Position numbers and translations under genes: made by a program
In this document: in pieces, positions 28,966 to 36,102 of the stretch
How positions within the stretch are numbered: the first letter of the stretch is position 1
How the letters are laid out: each line of letters begins with the position of its first letter
Notes under the pieces: generated by a model
What the model saw: the letters and a program-made list of their open reading frames with translations, nothing else
What the model was told of the DNA's origin: nothing
Databases searched by the model: none
Assembly: GCA_029861955.1 (NCBI GenBank)
Contig: JAOTYK010000014.1
Span: 54,474 to 118,473 of the forward strand
DNA: 64,000 bases
DNA from: Acidobacteriota bacterium
Lineage (GTDB): Bacteria; Acidobacteriota; Polarisedimenticolia; Polarisedimenticolales; Polarisedimenticolaceae
Direction: 5' to 3'

Positions 28966-28992
28966 AGTATAGCGTTGCCATTGAGGGCTCAA
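28966..28992 (-). promoter_or_regulatory. candidate promoter of the TSP3-pentein operon
   Basis: On the minus strand TTGAGC (28992-28987) and TATACT (28971-28966) are separated by 15 bases. The -10 matches five of six consensus bases. The predicted transcript starts ~19 bases before the TTG start codon. The region 28993-29130 beyond it shows no gene or strong structure. Confidence 0.5.
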
Positions 28993-29130
28993 TCCTTGGC
29001 CCCTGTGGGTTAAAGACCGATCGGCGTCCGAAAGTTACAGATCAGGAGAGATTTCCGGCGGAAGCCGGCGTGCTGGGCGGAACCGAGAAGAGTCTCAGTT
29101 GCTGGAGTTTTGCGGCGAGATTTCAGGTGG

Positions 29131-29335
29131 GCGGGTAGGCGGAACAAGCGCCCTTTTTCGAAACTCACGGAGTAGGACGCGTGTTCAGGGTCCGATAATA
29201 TGCCCTTACGTCAACTCCGAGACTTCGCCATGAGGCTGAATTGGGCCCGGAGGCCGGGCAGACAAGCGCGCCGCTCGGCCGGCGGACACAACTCCCCGAG
29301 CGCGTTCCGGGAAACGTCTCAGAACGCCTCTGCAA
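29131..29335 (-). repeat. 205-bp direct repeat, copy 1 (IS91-type element 3' end)
   Basis: Identical to 31791-31995 except at 29149, 29204 and 29219. It is placed on the minus strand because in copy 2 its high-coordinate end contains the last codons and stop of a minus-strand IS91-type transposase. It holds a perfect 6-bp hairpin with a 3-base loop at 29245-29259, as expected near a rolling-circle end. Host-like DNA lies at lower coordinates and the low-GC cargo begins at 29336. Confidence 0.9.
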
Positions 29336-29462
29336 GACGTTTTACGAGACGCCGGCAGACATTCACACGGTTGGTATGAATGCGAGCGACACGGAGTCAG
29401 CGAAGATTCTCGTCTTTTTCGTGAAACAGCAGGGCGAGCCTGTTTCGATACCGGTTCCCTGA
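29336..29462 (+). pseudogene. 3' fragment of a cupin-type gene, cut by the repeat
   Basis: The frame continuing out of the repeat reads TFYETPADIHTVGMNAS...VFFVKQQGEPVSIPV and a stop. This is the C-terminal strand pattern of a small cupin, where YETP-x-D-x-H is typical. The 5' part is missing exactly at the repeat edge. It ends 7 bases before the racemase start, so it was probably the preceding gene of the same operon in the donor. Confidence 0.6.
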
Positions 29463-29469
29463 TGATTAG

Positions 29470-30165
29470 ATGAAAACCATCGGCTTAATCGGCGGCATGA
29501 GCTGGGAGTCGACGGCACGCTATTACTCAGAACTCAACGAAGGCATCAAAGAACGGCTTGGCGGTCTGCATTCCGCAAGAATTGTGCTGTTTAGCGTGGA
29601 GTTCGCAGAAATTGAGCAGCTTCAGCATTCCGATCAGTGGGACGCGGCCGCTGAGATTCTCTGCGGTGCTGCTCAGTCGGTTCAGGCGGGCGGTGCAGAC
29701 TTTCTGATTCTCTGCACGAACACGATGCATTGCGTTGCGGAGCAAATTGCCGATGCGGTCCGCATTCCGTTCCTGCACATTGCCGATGCGACGGCGCAGC
29801 AACTTGTCGCGGATGGAATTCAGTCAGTGGGGCTGCTTGGTACGGCGTTCACAATGGAGCAGGATTTCTACAGCGGACGTATCAGGCGCGAGCACGGCAT
29901 CGACGTTTTAGTTCCGGATGAGCGTGATCGGCAGCTCGTGCATCGGACCATCTACGAAGAACTTTGCGTTGGCAGAATCTCGGCAGATTCCCGAGCGGAA
30001 TTTCTGCGCATTATTGCTGAGCTCAATGAGCGAGGAGCTCAGGGCATCATTCTTGGCTGCACGGAAATTGGTCTGCTGGTCAGTCAGAATCACACCTCAG
30101 TGCCGCTGTATGACACGGCTTCGATTCATGCGCAAAAGGCCGTTGAATTCAGCCTTGCACCGTGA
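29470..30165 (+). CDS. aspartate/glutamate racemase family protein (YgeA/RacX-like)
   Basis: 231 residues. The N-terminus MKTIGLIGGMSWEST is diagnostic of the YgeA/RacX branch. The two catalytic cysteines are Cys82 in CTNTMH and Cys197 in GCTEIG, both present, so the enzyme should be active. The family racemises amino acids without PLP, often with broad specificity. The codons are visibly more AT-rich than in the surrounding chromosome. It lies in the segment between the two 205-bp repeats. Confidence 0.9.
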   Translation: MKTIGLIGGMSWESTARYYSELNEGIKERLGGLHSARIVLFSVEFAEIEQLQHSDQWDAAAEILCGAAQSVQAGGADFLILCTNTMHCVAEQIADAVRIPFLHIADATAQQLVADGIQSVGLLGTAFTMEQDFYSGRIRREHGIDVLVPDERDRQLVHRTIYEELCVGRISADSRAEFLRIIAELNERGAQGIILGCTEIGLLVSQNHTSVPLYDTASIHAQKAVEFSLAP

Positions 30166-30236
30166 CGCCGCACTACGGCGATATTTTGGTATGGTGCTAG
30201 CTGATCCGTATATGACACGAGCTTAGGGAGACACCA

Positions 30237-30893
30237 ATGACGGAGCTCTATACGCCCACGCAGCGCCTGCTGCAGGATGAATTCAACGCGCGTGGCCTGG
30301 CAGACCGTGTTGCTGACACGATTTCGGCGGACGAGCTTGCCGATTTTCATGAGGCATTTATCAGCGAGCGCAACATGTTTTTTTTGGGCACCGTTGACGA
30401 GACTGGTTTCCCGTCCTGCTCATACAAGGGCGGTGCACCTGGCTTTGTTCGTGTTGTTGACGCGAACACTATCGTGTTTCCAAACTACGACGGCAACGGC
30501 ATGTTTATGTCGCAGGGCAATATCCAGGCAACTGCCAAAGTCGGTCTGCTTTTCATCAATTTTGAGAAGCCACAGCGGATGCGTCTGCGTGGAACAGCAA
30601 AGTTGCTGCGCGACGGTCCGATGCTGGCGAGTTACCCCGGTTCAATGACGGTCACAGAGATTGCCGTGGAAAAGGTGTGGCTCAACTGCGCACGCTATGT
30701 ACATCCGATGACGCCGACGGAGCTCTCGACGTTTCTGCCGCGCGACGACGGTTCTTACAAGCTGGCGCCATGGAAGCGCATCGATATCCTGCAGGAAGTC
30801 ATCACCGACGAAGAACGTGCTGAGGCAGCGAAACTAGGCCTTATTACTGCTGAGGAATATGCGGGCATGGAGGCGCGCGGCGAAGTCAGGTAG
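30237..30893 (+). CDS. pyridoxamine 5'-phosphate oxidase-fold flavin-binding protein
   Basis: 218 residues from ATG 30237 with AGGGAGA upstream. The split-barrel core reads NMFFLGTVDETGFPSCSYKGG (in part), then IVFPNYDGNGMFMSQGNI and VGLLFINFEKPQRMRLRGTA, matching the PNPOx-like family that binds FMN, F420 or haem. It is not PdxH itself because the PLP-specific C-terminal motif is absent. Substrate unknown. Low-GC cargo gene, downstream of the racemase after a 71-base gap. Confidence 0.82.
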   Translation: MTELYTPTQRLLQDEFNARGLADRVADTISADELADFHEAFISERNMFFLGTVDETGFPSCSYKGGAPGFVRVVDANTIVFPNYDGNGMFMSQGNIQATAKVGLLFINFEKPQRMRLRGTAKLLRDGPMLASYPGSMTVTEIAVEKVWLNCARYVHPMTPTELSTFLPRDDGSYKLAPWKRIDILQEVITDEERAEAAKLGLITAEEYAGMEARGEVR

Positions 30894-30925
30894 CCGCGCA
30901 GGTTTGACGCAACGCCGCAGTTGGC

Positions 30926-31384
30926 ATGTCATTCACTGTTTCAGCCCAATCCCGGCTTTCGCCTGAAGAGCTTGTTGAGGAAATCCTCGATGTCAGGAAC
31001 TGGCCCGGATTCACGGGCTGGGGACCGTTGCCGGGCATCGACAGTGCAACGATTATCGAACAAACGTCATCTCGAGTCGGTACGCGCATTGCGGTAACCA
31101 ATTCCGACGGTTCGACACATGAAGAATCCGTGACCGGCTACGTGCCCGACCGCGAGCTCGTCATGAAGATCGAGAATTTTTCGACGCCGCTGAAGAATTT
31201 CGCACGGTACTTCGTTGAAACATGGCAGTTTGACCGCCGCGAAGGCGTTACTCGTATAGAAAGAACTTTCGAGCTGCACGCTAAAGGGCTGATTGGGCAG
31301 CTGATTCTCGTGCCGGTCGGATTCCTCCTGCGCCGGGCTGTAGCTGCCCACACAAAAATAATCGCTGCTGCGGGCGGTCACTGA
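30926..31384 (+). CDS. SRPBCC/polyketide cyclase-type ligand-binding protein
   Basis: 152 residues, beginning MSFTVSAQSRLSPEELVEEILD. The pattern is that of the START/SRPBCC helix-grip fold: a short strand, a helix with W-x-G-F-x-G-W-G, a central VTGYVPDRELVMKIE strand pair and a long C-terminal helix. Such proteins bind hydrophobic ligands; the ligand here cannot be predicted. It is a cargo gene of the repeat-flanked block, 32 bases after the PNPOx gene. Confidence 0.7.
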   Translation: MSFTVSAQSRLSPEELVEEILDVRNWPGFTGWGPLPGIDSATIIEQTSSRVGTRIAVTNSDGSTHEESVTGYVPDRELVMKIENFSTPLKNFARYFVETWQFDRREGVTRIERTFELHAKGLIGQLILVPVGFLLRRAVAAHTKIIAAAGGH

Positions 31385-31466
31385 CAAGAAACTTTCGGCA
31401 CGTTTTAGGCACTAACTAATCGGTATATCTGCGACGCATCCGGGGTGCGCGCAATCATTTATACTG

Positions 31467-31790
31467 ATGACAGAAATGGCGATCGAATACGAAATCCGCA
31501 TCGACGGCGACCTTCTTTCCGCAACAGCGCGCGGCAAGCCCGATAGCGCTGCTGAAATTCGCCGTTACGTGGGCGCGATCGTGGCCGCAGGCCTTGACGG
31601 TAAGTGCACGAAAGCGTTGCTCGATGAGCGTGAACTTGAGCACACGCTGAACGAGGGCGATATCTATTACCTCGCCGAGCAGTATTCCGCCAAGGTTCCA
31701 GGGCTTGCAAGAGCGGCAATCGTTTTCGATTCGGAGTACACGCAAAACGTGCGTTTCTGGGAAACCTGCGCCGTCAATCGCGGGCTCAGT
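31467..31790 (+). pseudogene. SpoIIAA/STAS-like small protein gene, 3' end replaced by the repeat
   Basis: The ORF starts at ATG 31467 or 31479 and encodes ~108 native residues with the pattern of small SpoIIAA-like proteins: a strand pair, then ALLDERELEHTL, then a FWETCAVNRGLS helix. At 31791 it enters the 205-bp repeat and reads only 14 foreign residues to a stop at 31833-31835. Homologues normally continue 15-20 residues after NRGLS, so it is truncated precisely at the repeat junction. Confidence 0.65.
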
Positions 31791-31995
31791 GCGGGTAGGC
31801 GGAACAAGAGCCCTTTTTCGAAACTCACGGAGTAGGACGCGTGTTCAGGGTCCGATAATATGCTCTTACGTCAACTCCAAGACTTCGCCATGAGGCTGAA
31901 TTGGGCCCGGAGGCCGGGCAGACAAGCGCGCCGCTCGGCCGGCGGACACAACTCCCCGAGCGCGTTCCGGGAAACGTCTCAGAACGCCTCTGCAA
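31791..31995 (-). repeat. 205-bp direct repeat, copy 2 (IS91-type element 3' end)
   Basis: Same sequence and orientation as 29131-29335, 2660 bases away. Its high-coordinate end includes the last codons and TGA of the transposase fragment, so the repeat begins inside the gene and covers its 3' non-coding end. In IS91-type elements this is where oriIS lies. The hairpin is at 31905-31919. Confidence 0.9.
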
Positions 31996-32473
31996 AATGG
32001 TCGGTTGAGTCGAGTTCGGCCGGCGAGACGGGCGGCGCCCTCGACGGCAGGCCGAGGCAGTCGAGGATGGCGCGAGTCGCCTCGGGCGGGTGGATCGTGG
32101 CCAGCACCCGCATCGGCCCCTGGCACGCCGGGCATTCAAGCACGTCCACCGCGAACACTCGCCGCATCAACTCGGCCCAGGAGTAATTGCGGGGTCGCGG
32201 ATCGGGACGTTGTTCGTCGGGCTCGGAGTGTCCTTGGTGTGGATGCGCGACCTCGCAATCGGTGTGTGCCGCCCCGGGTTCCGGCGCCGGACCCGGCGGC
32301 ACCACTTGCGCCCGGTGTCGAGCCGCGGGAGCGAGAACGCCGTGGTACCGAACGAGGTTGAACCGCGGAGGCGGGACCAGCGCGGCGAGCTTCGCCAGCA
32401 ACTCCAGGGGTTCGAATCCGATGTGAGTCGTGCCGTCGCGCCAGCGGTGTTTGAGTTCGTAGAGCAGCCCCTG
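31979..32473 (-). pseudogene. IS91-type (Y2) transposase, C-terminal fragment
   Basis: About 164 codons are readable, from an in-frame TAA at 32474-32476 down to the TGA at 31979. The sequence includes YELKHRWRDGTTH, LAALVPPPRFNLVRYHGVLAP, a Pro-rich linker and SWAELMRRVFAVDVLECPACQGPMRVLATIHPPEAT, which is the C-terminal part of IS91/ISCR-type rolling-circle transposases. The catalytic HUH and tyrosine domain is absent, so the copy is inactive. The 5' boundary lies near 32474; DNA beyond it is unrelated. Confidence 0.85.
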
Positions 32474-32509
32474 TTAACCAAGGACAGAGGTTCCGCGCAC
32501 CGCAAAGGT

Positions 32510-32554
32510 TGGCTCCCCAGACAGGACTCGAACCCAATTCACGGTGGTTAACAA
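32510..32554 (-). pseudogene. 3'-half remnant of tRNA-Asn(GTT), candidate att site
   Basis: The minus strand reads an anticodon loop TTGTTAA, a CCACC stem half, a T loop TTCGAGT and an acceptor CTGGGGA-G-CCA ending at 32510. Anticodon G34 lies exactly 20 bases before T54, as in an intact tRNA. The 5' half is missing: the sequence before the loop cannot pair with CCACC. The T stem has decayed (one mismatch, two wobbles). Bacterial integrases often leave such 3' tRNA halves at island borders. Confidence 0.5.
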
Positions 32555-32800
32555 CGCGTGGGCCGCAAATCCTGACTCACGGGTCATCCGCGACCGACGG
32601 CCGCGTCAAACCTACCGGACTGCCTCACAAACGTTGCACCCCAATTGCTACAATCGCGCCGGTACAGGCAGCGGCAACCAAACGGGATTACAATCTTGAG
32701 GACGATGCGAAGACGCATACCGGCAGTCGTGGTGGCGCTTGCCAGGTCCCGAAAAGAGACTTACGTTCCCCCACGTGTTGAACGCAGCGGAGGACCCTCC
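32555..32800. other. non-coding region between island edge and divIVA
   Basis: No convincing gene. TACAAT (32649-32654) could serve as a -10 for divIVA, but the region 17-18 bases upstream (TCACAAA) is a poor -35. A second TACAAT follows near 32688. GCGGAGGA at 32786-32793 is the divIVA ribosome site. Confidence 0.4.
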
Positions 32801-33310
32801 ATGAGCCGGATTACCGCCAACGAGATCAAGACCCAGGAATTCAAGACGAAGCTCCGAGGGCTGGACCCCCAGCAGGTGCAGATGTTCCTCCACTCGGTGG
32901 CGGAAGAGATGGCGCGTCTCAACTTAGAGAACGCCGAACTCCACGAGGCCATCGGCAGCCTGAAGACCGAAATCTCCAAACACTCCGACCGCGAGCAGAC
33001 CCTCCAGAAGACCCTGGTGACGGCCCAGAGCATGACCGAGGATCTCAAGAGTCGCTCCCAGGCCGAGGCCGAACTCACCGTCCGCGAAGCACGCATGCGT
33101 GCCGAACAGACGCTGCAGGATTCCCAGGACCAGCTGTCTCGACTAGAAACCGAGATCGGACGCAGCAAGCTGGAGCGGGACCTGTTCGAAAAACGCCTGC
33201 GGACCTTGCTGGAAGAGCATCTCGAGTTGGTGGATCGACGGAGCGCCGAGCGGGATGACCTGGATAACGTCCACTTGCTGCCACGACGGAACCAAACTGA
33301 AGCGGGATGA
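32801..33310 (+). CDS. DivIVA-domain coiled-coil protein
   Basis: 169 residues from ATG 32801 with GGAGGA upstream. The N-terminus MSRITANEIKTQEFKTKLRG...DPQQVQMFLHSVAEEM is the DivIVA membrane-targeting domain, followed by ~110 residues of uninterrupted coiled coil. DivIVA/GpsB-type proteins mark curved membranes and organise division or cell-wall growth. In this non-Gram-positive-looking genome the client is unknown. Its stop overlaps the hutI start by four bases (ATGA), although the products have no obvious functional link. Confidence 0.85.
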   Translation: MSRITANEIKTQEFKTKLRGLDPQQVQMFLHSVAEEMARLNLENAELHEAIGSLKTEISKHSDREQTLQKTLVTAQSMTEDLKSRSQAEAELTVREARMRAEQTLQDSQDQLSRLETEIGRSKLERDLFEKRLRTLLEEHLELVDRRSAERDDLDNVHLLPRRNQTEAG

Positions 33311-34566
33311 TTGACGCCGACCTGATCGTCACCCACATCGCCGAGCTGGCCACCCCCACGGGGAACGGCCCACGGCTCGGTGCCGATCTCGGCCAACTGA
33401 CCACGATCCCCGATGCCGCCGTCGCCTGTCGCGACGGCATTTTTGTCTGGGTCGGTCCACGATCCGAACTCGAACAGGCCGTCCGATTGACGGAAGACGG
33501 TCATACGGTGGATGCCGACGGCGGGACCGCACTCCCAGGATTTGTCGATCCCCACACCCATCTGCCGTTCATCGGCTGGAGAGAATCGGAATTCGACGAG
33601 CGACTCCGCGGCGCCAGCTACTCGGACATCGCGGCCCGTGGCGGTGGGATCCTCTCGACGGTTGCGAAGACCCGGGAGGCCTCCACCGAGCAACTGGCCG
33701 AGACGGTAGAGAACCGGCTCGACGCGATGCTGGCGCTGGGGACCACCACCGTCGAGGCCAAGAGTGGTTACGGCCTCTCCTTCGACCACGAGATCAAACA
33801 GCTGGAGGCGCTGAGCCACGCTGCCCGCCATCATCCGGTCAAGCTGGTCCCGACCTTCCTGGGTGCCCACACGATCCCCCCGGAGTTCAAGGACCGACGC
33901 GCCGATTACGTCGCCTTGCTGGTGGATCGACTCCTGCCGGAGATCGTCGAGCGCCAATTGGCCGAGTACGCCGATGCGTTCGTCGACGCCCATGCCTTTT
34001 CCATCGACGAGGCGAGGACCATCCTGACGGCGGCACGCGAGAGCGGGCTCGGTGTACGCCTCCACGCCGATCAGCTGGCCGACGACGGTGCGGCGGCGCT
34101 GGCGGCGGAGCTGGGGGCCAGCTCGGCCGACCACCTGGAGTACGCCTCGGATGCCGGCATCGAGGCGATGGCGAAAGCCGGCACCGGTGGGATCCTCCTG
34201 CCTGCCGCGACGTTCTTCCTGATGATGGATGCCCCGCCCCCCGGACGACGACTGGTCGATGGCGGTGTCCCCGTGGCGTTGGCCACCGACTTCAATCCAG
34301 GCTCTTGTCCAACCGAGTCGATGACGGCGGCCATGTGGTTCGCCTGTCTGAACGGGAAGCTGACGGTGGACGAGGCGATCACGGCAGCGACGCTGAACGC
34401 GGCCCACACCCTCGGACGTGCCGACCGCATCGGTAGTGTCGAGGTCGGGAAGCGCGCGGACCTGGTCGTTCATCGCATCCCCAATCGGTACCACCTGGTC
34501 TACCGATTCGGGGCGCCTCGTGTCGAGTTTGTCTTTGCTGCGGGACGGTTGGTCTACGAGGCCTAG
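33307..34566 (+). CDS. hutI: imidazolonepropionase
   Basis: 419 residues, normal for HutI. It opens the imidazolone ring in histidine degradation, giving N-formimino-L-glutamate. The metal motif is DPHTHLPFIGWRESEF (~75-90), with YGLSFDHEIKQLEAL, the metal-binding His in FLGAHTIPPEFK, RLHADQLADDG and ATDFNPGSCPTESM further on. hutH, hutU and hutG are not in the window, so the pathway is split or located elsewhere. The gene overlaps divIVA upstream and shares a CTAG stop overlap with the convergent small gene downstream. Confidence 0.96.
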   Translation: MIDADLIVTHIAELATPTGNGPRLGADLGQLTTIPDAAVACRDGIFVWVGPRSELEQAVRLTEDGHTVDADGGTALPGFVDPHTHLPFIGWRESEFDERLRGASYSDIAARGGGILSTVAKTREASTEQLAETVENRLDAMLALGTTTVEAKSGYGLSFDHEIKQLEALSHAARHHPVKLVPTFLGAHTIPPEFKDRRADYVALLVDRLLPEIVERQLAEYADAFVDAHAFSIDEARTILTAARESGLGVRLHADQLADDGAAALAAELGASSADHLEYASDAGIEAMAKAGTGGILLPAATFFLMMDAPPPGRRLVDGGVPVALATDFNPGSCPTESMTAAMWFACLNGKLTVDEAITAATLNAAHTLGRADRIGSVEVGKRADLVVHRIPNRYHLVYRFGAPRVEFVFAAGRLVYEA

Positions 34567-34928
34567 AAGAGCGGTGCCTTCTCCTCGGCGTTGAAGGTGT
34601 AGACGTAGGTGTAGAACTTCAGGTCGATCGGGTGCTCGTACTTGGCCGTCACGGTCATCCAGCCCGCCGTGCGCTTGATCTTCACGTCTTTCGTCTTGAT
34701 CGGTACCTCGAGCTCCTCGGCCTTGGCCAGGATGCGGCGCTTGACTTCGCTGTCGTCGTCACGGACCGCGCCGTAGCGCACCTCGGTGCGCAGGACATCC
34801 TTGAACTCGTACGCGCTGACCCGAACCGGGATCACCTTGACGCCAATGAAGATCATCAAACTCGCGACGATCAACGCCACAAGCAATCCAACCCGACCCT
34901 CACCACTCTCATTATTAAAGCGCTTCAT
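34563..34928 (-). CDS. small membrane-anchored protein, DUF4845-like
   Basis: 121 residues. One N-terminal membrane segment (GLLVALIVASLMIFIGVKVIPV) resembles a pseudopilin or DUF4845 anchor, followed by a ~85-residue charged alpha/beta domain that should lie outside the cytoplasm. No catalytic motif. It has its own well-formed promoter and stands alone on its strand, so it is likely a real and regularly expressed gene. Its function is unknown. Confidence 0.72.
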   Translation of the reverse strand: MKRFNNESGEGRVGLLVALIVASLMIFIGVKVIPVRVSAYEFKDVLRTEVRYGAVRDDDSEVKRRILAKAEELEVPIKTKDVKIKRTAGWMTVTAKYEHPIDLKFYTYVYTFNAEEKAPLF

Positions 34929-34976
34929 TGTGCGTTTCCCTTTTGTCGACCCTCGGCGATATCCGCCATCGCGTCG

Positions 34977-35005
34977 AATATAGGTTCGGCGCCTAACCGG
35001 GACAA
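34977..35005 (-). promoter_or_regulatory. sigma70-like promoter of the DUF4845-like gene
   Basis: On the minus strand TTGTCC (35005-35000), a 17-base spacer and TATATT (34982-34977). Transcription would start near 34970, giving a leader of ~40 bases before ATG 34928. Confidence 0.7.
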
Positions 35006-35065
35006 CCTGACCCTGAACCGGCGAAAAATCCCCTAAAACACACTGGATCGGCTACGCTGCCGCAC

Positions 35066-35482
35066 ATGAACTTCCTTACCCGTCATCTGCAGTTCGAGGT
35101 CCCGACCCGCATGGATTTCATCAACATCACTCGGGATGTCGAGATGTTGGTCGACGAGAGCGGGATCCAGGAAGGCCTGTGTCTGGTCAACGCGATGCAC
35201 ATCACGGCCAGCGTCTTCATCAATGACGACGAGTCGGGCCTACATCAGGACTACAAGAAATGGCTGGAGGAGTTAGCGCCTCATGACCCCTCGCGATATC
35301 TCCACAATCGCACGGGAGAGGACAACGGCGACGCCCATCACAAGCGGCAGATCATGGGTCGCGAGGTGGTGGTCGCGGTGACCGCTGGACGCCTGGACTT
35401 CGGGCCGTGGGAGCAGATCTTCTACGGCGAGTTTGACGGCCGTCGCGCCAAACGAGTCCTGGTCAAGATTATCGGGGAGTAG
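35066..35482 (+). CDS. yjbQ: YjbQ/UPF0047 family protein
   Basis: 138 residues. Family blocks include [23 protein letters not shown] (in part), the [19 protein letters not shown] region with clustered His residues, and [20 protein letters not shown]. YjbQ proteins have a compact beta fold with a conserved metal-like His/Asp site and low thiamine phosphate synthase activity has been reported; the physiological role is unclear. Stands between two minus-strand genes. The 3' neighbour begins one base after its stop, in the convergent orientation. Confidence 0.92.
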   Translation: MNFLTRHLQFEVPTRMDFINITRDVEMLVDESGIQEGLCLVNAMHITASVFINDDESGLHQDYKKWLEELAPHDPSRYLHNRTGEDNGDAHHKRQIMGREVVVAVTAGRLDFGPWEQIFYGEFDGRRAKRVLVKIIGE

Positions 35483-35483
35483 C

Positions 35484-35948
35484 CTAGTTCTTGAACAGGT
35501 CGTCGAACGCCGTGCGTGCGGTCGGCTTGGCCTGCTTCTTCGTCCGACGGCCAGTGACATCCAACACAAGACGCGGTCTGAACATCGAACAGTCGTTGGA
35601 CGTGGTCTTGTTGGCGATCGCCTCTTCGAGAGGTTCCCGACATTGGAACCGGGCGTTGCTGTCGAAACTCTTGCAGAAGCGGCAGCAGTGTAGATCGGTC
35701 GAACAGCCGGGACAGCGGCTGCCTCGGGCCATGGCTTCCACCCGATCGACGTCGCGACCACAGCTGTAACAGCGGACCACTTCGTTGGCATCGCGATCCA
35801 GCGCATGACGGAGGCCACGCTTGTGGATCAGCTGCTCCTTCGTCAGGTCCTTTCGTGGACCTCCGCTCGGTCCGCCTCGTGGGCGGTCTTCACGGTCACG
35901 ATCGTCGTTGCGATCCTGGTAACCGGAATGTCGATACTTTCGACTCAT
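35484..35948 (-). CDS. small zinc-ribbon protein, basic N-terminus
   Basis: 154 residues from ATG 35948, chosen because GAGG lies just upstream and the preceding frame looks non-coding. The N-terminal ~45 residues are rich in Arg, Asp and Gly (disordered). Then come two metal knuckles, CYSCGRDVD and CPGC, and a third Cys-rich stretch CCRFCKSFD, followed by CREPLEEAIANKTTSNDCSMF. Proteins of this layout are annotated only as zinc-ribbon proteins of unknown function; nucleic acid binding is plausible. Confidence 0.72.
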   Translation of the reverse strand: MSRKYRHSGYQDRNDDRDREDRPRGGPSGGPRKDLTKEQLIHKRGLRHALDRDANEVVRCYSCGRDVDRVEAMARGSRCPGCSTDLHCCRFCKSFDSNARFQCREPLEEAIANKTTSNDCSMFRPRLVLDVTGRRTKKQAKPTARTAFDDLFKN

Positions 35949-36042
35949 CGATCCTCGCAGACGTGGGGAGCGGGTCGTAACCGAAGGGGGAGACGGGAGG
36001 CAACGGTGGGTCGCCACGGATCAGAATACCATGCGGGGTCCC

Positions 36043-36071
36043 TTGACGCCCTGTTTCCGGCGTTCGATAAT
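36043..36071 (+). promoter_or_regulatory. sigma70-like promoter of the MMPL-uppP operon
   Basis: TTGACG (36043-36048), exactly 17 bases, then GATAAT (36066-36071). Transcription would start near 36078, which rules out the in-frame start at 36031 and supports ATG 36103. Confidence 0.75.
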
Positions 36072-36102
36072 CCTGAGTCTCTCAACCCGGAATCCAGAAT
36101 CG

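Noticed and set aside
32409..32422. GGTTCGAATCC, a T-arm-like sequence suggesting a tRNA on the plus strand
   Set aside because: It lies inside the IS91-type transposase frame (HIGFEPLE) and no acceptor or anticodon stems can be built around it.
36031..36102. In-frame start 24 codons upstream for the MMPL exporter
   Set aside because: It lies upstream of a good promoter (36043-36071), so it would not be in the transcript.
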